Assembly (NCBI RefSeq): GCF_030161875.1
Contig: NZ_BSVA01000001.1
Location: 3,100,001-3,164,000, forward strand
Length of the DNA: 64,000 nucleotides
Direction of reading: 5' to 3'
Source of the DNA: Homoserinibacter gongjuensis
GTDB taxonomy: Bacteria > Actinomycetota > Actinomycetes > Actinomycetales > Microbacteriaceae
The notes beneath the pieces are model-generated. The model made no database searches. It saw nothing but the letters and a program-made list of their open reading frames with translations, and was not told where the DNA came from. Shown one piece after another: positions 60,123-64,000 of the stretch (positions are counted from its first letter, which is position 1; each line of letters starts with the position of its first letter). The position numbers and the translations under genes are program-made.

Positions 60123-61184
60123 TCAGCCAGCGGTGGGAGCGGCAGGCGCCGACTCGCCGAGCAGCTCCCGCACCCGCGGCACCACGACGCCGCCGTAGAG
60201 CTCGATCGCGTGCATGAGGTTCTCGTGCGGCACGGTTCCGGATGCGTACTTGAAGTCGAACCGCTGCACGCCGAGCGTGCGCACGGTCGCCGCGATCTTC
60301 TGCGCGACGGTCTCGGGTGAGCCGACGTACTGCGAGCCGTGCTGCACCTCGAGTTCGAAGGAGTCGCGCGTGATCGGGCCCCAGCCCCGCTCGCGCCCGA
60401 TGCGCTCGGCCATCGTGCGGTAGTGCGGCCAGGCGATGTCGCGCGCCTCGTCATCGGTGTCGGCGATGAAGCCCGGCGAGTGCACGCCGACGGGCAGGTC
60501 GTCGACACCGAGCTGGGCGAGCGCCCGGTGGTAGAGCTCGACGTACGGCGCGAATCGCGCCGGGTCGCCGCCGATGATGGCGAGCGCGAGCGGGAATCCG
60601 TACCGCGCCGCACGCACCACCGACTCGGGACTGCCGCCCACGCCGACCCAGGTGCGGATGGGGCCGCCCTCGGTCTTGGGGAAGACATCCGCATCGACGA
60701 GCGGCGCCCGCGTGGTGCCCTGCCAGGTGACGGGCTGCTCCTTGAGCAGCTCCGCGAGAAGGTCGATCTTCTCCTCGAAGAGCACCTCGTAGTCGTGCAG
60801 GTCGAAGCCGAACAGCGGGAACGACTCGGTGAAGGAGCCGCGGCCGATCGTGATCTCGGCGCGGCCGTTCGAGATCGCGTGCAGCGTCGAGAAGCGTTCG
60901 AACACGCGCACCGGGTCGTCGGATGACAGCACGGTCACCGCGGTCGAGAGCTTGATGCGCTCGGTGCGCGCGGCGATCGCGGCGAGCAGCATCTCCGGAG
61001 ACGAGACCGCGAAGTCGTCGCGGTGGTGCTCCCCGATGCCGAACACGTCGACGCCGAGCGAGTCGGCGAGCACACCCTGCTCGACGACGTTGCGGATCAC
61101 CTGCGCGTACGGGAGGCGGTTGCCCTCGGCGTCGACGGTCACGTCGCCGAAGGTGTCGAGTCCGAGTTCGAGCTGCTGGGTCAT
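60123..61184 (-). CDS. LLM-class flavin-dependent oxidoreductase
   Basis: A 353-residue luciferase-like monooxygenase starting MTQQLELGLDTFGDVTVDAEG. GIGEHHRDDFAVSSPEMLLAAIAARTERIKLSTAVTVLSSDDPVRVFERFSTLHAISNGRAEITIGRGSF is the FMN-binding barrel of this family. WVGVGGSPESVVRAARYGFP follows. Probably uses F420 or FMN; the exact substrate is unknown. Upstream of it the GyrI-like gene and the kinase lie on the same strand. Confidence 0.9.
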   Translation of the reverse strand: MTQQLELGLDTFGDVTVDAEGNRLPYAQVIRNVVEQGVLADSLGVDVFGIGEHHRDDFAVSSPEMLLAAIAARTERIKLSTAVTVLSSDDPVRVFERFSTLHAISNGRAEITIGRGSFTESFPLFGFDLHDYEVLFEEKIDLLAELLKEQPVTWQGTTRAPLVDADVFPKTEGGPIRTWVGVGGSPESVVRAARYGFPLALAIIGGDPARFAPYVELYHRALAQLGVDDLPVGVHSPGFIADTDDEARDIAWPHYRTMAERIGRERGWGPITRDSFELEVQHGSQYVGSPETVAQKIAATVRTLGVQRFDFKYASGTVPHENLMHAIELYGGVVVPRVRELLGESAPAAPTAG

Positions 61185-61212
61185 GGTCGATGCAACCGCA
61201 TGGACTCCGGGG

Positions 61213-61682
61213 TCATTCCCCGGATGCCGACGGGCCGTCGCCGTGCTCGAGGATGTCGATGTACAGCTCGTGCGGCCCTTCGGCGTGGTAGCCCACGTCG
61301 AGCTTGCGGCCGCCGAGCGTGACGGCATGGGCATCCGCCCACGCGTAGATGCGGGCGAAGCCGTCGGCGATCCGCGTCAGCTCACCGGCGTGCACGAGCC
61401 GCGCGTAGCGACCCGCGGGAACGAGCACCGGCACGTGCCCCGCCGGCACGGCCACGGCATCCACGTCGCGCAACGCGCCCACCACCTCGACGTAGCCGGA
61501 CTCGGTGGTGAAACTCGCCTCGGCGAGCGCGGCGCCGTGTGCCACGCCGCTCGCAGTGAACCGCCGCCACGCCGCCGGCACTTCCACGTGGAGGCGGTCG
61601 AAGGGTGCCGCGACGAGCTCTCCGACCACGACCCGCGTCGGCAGCTCGACGATCTCGACGGACTCGGCAGGCGCGGGGGTGC

Positions 61683-61686
<4 letters not shown>
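61213..61686 (-). CDS. GyrI-like effector-binding protein
   Basis: A stand-alone GyrI-like/effector-binding domain of 157 residues, starting MSTPAPAESVEIVELPTRVVVGELVAAPFDRLHVEVPAAWRRF at GTG 61686. AVPAGHVPVLVPAGRYARLVHAGELTRIADGFARIYAWADAH and the end YHAEGPHELYIDILEHGDG are the family pattern, including the conserved acidic Glu. Such domains bind hydrophobic ligands or cations. The GTG overlaps the stop of the kinase gene (GTGA), so the two are co-translated. Confidence 0.8.
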
Positions 61687-63116
<1,430 letters not shown>

Positions 63117-63226
63117 GCCATCACCCCCTCCGATATGAGAATCGTACCGGTCAGGGGGCGTTTTCAACCTGTTTGTCTACCCCGGACGCGCGGCGACACG
63201 TGTTCGATGCAAACGCATGCGATGAA

Positions 63227-63261
63227 CGGTAGGGGTACAGCGCCGAGCGGTGGGGGTACAG
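63227..63261. repeat. Two direct 14-bp repeats, 21 bp apart, upstream of the kinase
   Basis: CGGTAGGGGTACAG (63227-63240) and CGGTGGGGGTACAG (63248-63261) differ at one base and are 21 bp apart, two helical turns. They lie between the nitronate monooxygenase 3' end and the kinase promoter region. Confidence 0.6.
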
Positions 63262-63267
63262 GCTGCG

Positions 63268-64000
63268 TCAGCCCAGGCCGACGGCGAGCTCCGCGAACAG
63301 CTCCCCCGCATCCGCGTGACGAGCGAGCGGCGCCGCCTGCCCCGCCCACAGCGAGAGCAGCTCGCCCTCGTCGTGCCGTCCCGCTTCTGCACGGAACGCA
63401 CCCGTGGCCCAGTTCTGCGCCGGGAACGGCGCGATGCTGCCGCCCTGCTCGATCGTGCGCACGGCGCGGTTCGGGATGCCGCGCGCGAGTCGCCCGCTCA
63501 GGGCGCGCGTGAGCACGGTGCCGTCGTCGCTGGCCTCGGCGATCGCGCGGCGATGGGCGGACGTCGCAGCGGACTGCCGGGTGGCGAGGAACGCCGTGCC
63601 GACGAGCACGCCCTCGGCGCCGAGCGCGAGCGCCGCTGCGACCCCGCGCCGGTCGGCGATGCCGCCCGCGGCGATCACCGGCACGTCGACCGCATCGACG
63701 ACCTGCGGCACGAGCGCGAGCGTGCCGACAAGGGAATCCTCGGCGTCGCGCAGGAACGACACGCGGTGGCCCGCCGCCTCCGCCCCGCTCGCGATCACGG
63801 CATCCACGCCACCCACGGCGAGCGCACGCGCCTCGGCCACCGTCGTGGCGGTGCCGATCACCCGGATGCCGTGCTCGCGCGCGGCCGCGACGAGCTCGGC
63901 TGACGGCACGCCGTACACGACGCTCAGCACGGCGGGGCGCGCCTCGAGCACGGCCTCGAGCTGCTCCTCGAAGGGCGGCAGGAACGCGGCGGGCGCGGCA
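63268..64000 (-). CDS. Nitronate monooxygenase (5' end beyond the window)
   Basis: Flavin-dependent enzyme that oxidises alkyl nitronates. The visible 244 codons include RPAVLSVVYGVPSAELVAAAREHGIRVIGTATTVAEARALAVGGVDAVIASGAEAAGHRVSF and VPVIAAGGIADRRGVAAALALGAEGVLVGTAFLATRQSAA, the FMN-phosphate-binding barrel of the NMO/2-nitropropane dioxygenase family. The frame is open to the window edge, so the start is outside. The end is QAAPLARHADAGELFAELAVGLG. Confidence 0.9.
   Translation of the reverse strand, partial: AAPAAFLPPFEEQLEAVLEARPAVLSVVYGVPSAELVAAAREHGIRVIGTATTVAEARALAVGGVDAVIASGAEAAGHRVSFLRDAEDSLVGTLALVPQVVDAVDVPVIAAGGIADRRGVAAALALGAEGVLVGTAFLATRQSAATSAHRRAIAEASDDGTVLTRALSGRLARGIPNRAVRTIEQGGSIAPFPAQNWATGAFRAEAGRHDEGELLSLWAGQAAPLARHADAGELFAELAVGLG

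Overview
This window is high-GC DNA from an actinobacterium, most likely a member of the Microbacteriaceae. The evidence is third-position G/C throughout, the actinobacterial synteny hemW / hrcA-dnaJ-rsmE-(APH)-HIT-phoH-ybeY-CNNM-era and lepA / rpsT / holA-comEC-comEA-leuS, a leuA leader peptide with a run of Leu codons, and very frequent GGATGC/GCATCC words. No phage, plasmid, transposase, CRISPR array, tRNA or rRNA gene was recognised. It reads as core chromosome with scattered short repeats.

Layout. 1-2.4 kb: end of a TRIC-type channel gene, two large hairpins, then leuA with a leader-peptide attenuator. 2.4-12.4 kb: a septum-formation-like lipoprotein, a DrrAB-like ABC exporter, then a minus-strand block of sensor kinase, LuxR-type response regulator, MacB-type ABC ATPase, FtsX-like permease and a large SARP/AfsR-type regulator. 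12.4-20.6 kb: the RNA and protein quality-control run era, CNNM, ybeY, phoH, HIT, an APH-like kinase, rsmE, dnaJ and hrcA, with a CIRCE-like operator. 20.7-31.5 kb: two DUF4870 membrane proteins, hemW, three DUF1990 paralogues, a PadR-controlled ABC exporter, a secreted GH18 chitinase and lepA. 31.6-39.8 kb: a DUF4190 protein, rpsT, holA, a small membrane protein, comEC/comEA and leuS. 39.9-48 kb: divergent pabB and pabC, a DedA protein, an OpuB-type osmoprotectant importer, a TetR regulator and an APP1-type phosphatase. 48-56.9 kb: an AlkZ-like protein, a NagZ-like GH3 lipoprotein and a LacI-controlled sugar importer with a GH13 alpha-glucosidase. 57-64 kb: an MFS exporter, two hydrolases, an LLM oxidoreductase, a GyrI-like protein overlapping a Ser/Thr kinase-GAF fusion, and the end of a nitronate monooxygenase.

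Two window-wide properties matter to any user. First, about 30 places in 24 genes, many of them essential, need a one-base correction, mostly one missing G or C in a short G/C run, to restore the family-typical protein. This is far more likely to be sequencing or assembly error than pseudogenisation, so such genes are annotated end to end. Second, many genes show a TANNNT box exactly 6-7 bases before the start codon with no ribosome binding site, the signature of leaderless transcription. In three places the TAG of that box is also the stop codon of the gene upstream.

The most unusual non-coding features are a 254-bp mirror-symmetric repeat element (18043-18296), a second inverted array with a 21-22 bp period (32583-32730), a pair of 18-bp dyads ahead of the ABC operon (10356-10425), a symmetric overlapping divergent leaderless promoter between pabB and pabC (41290-41306), and a dispersed REP-like family, one copy of which lies in frame inside pabB.
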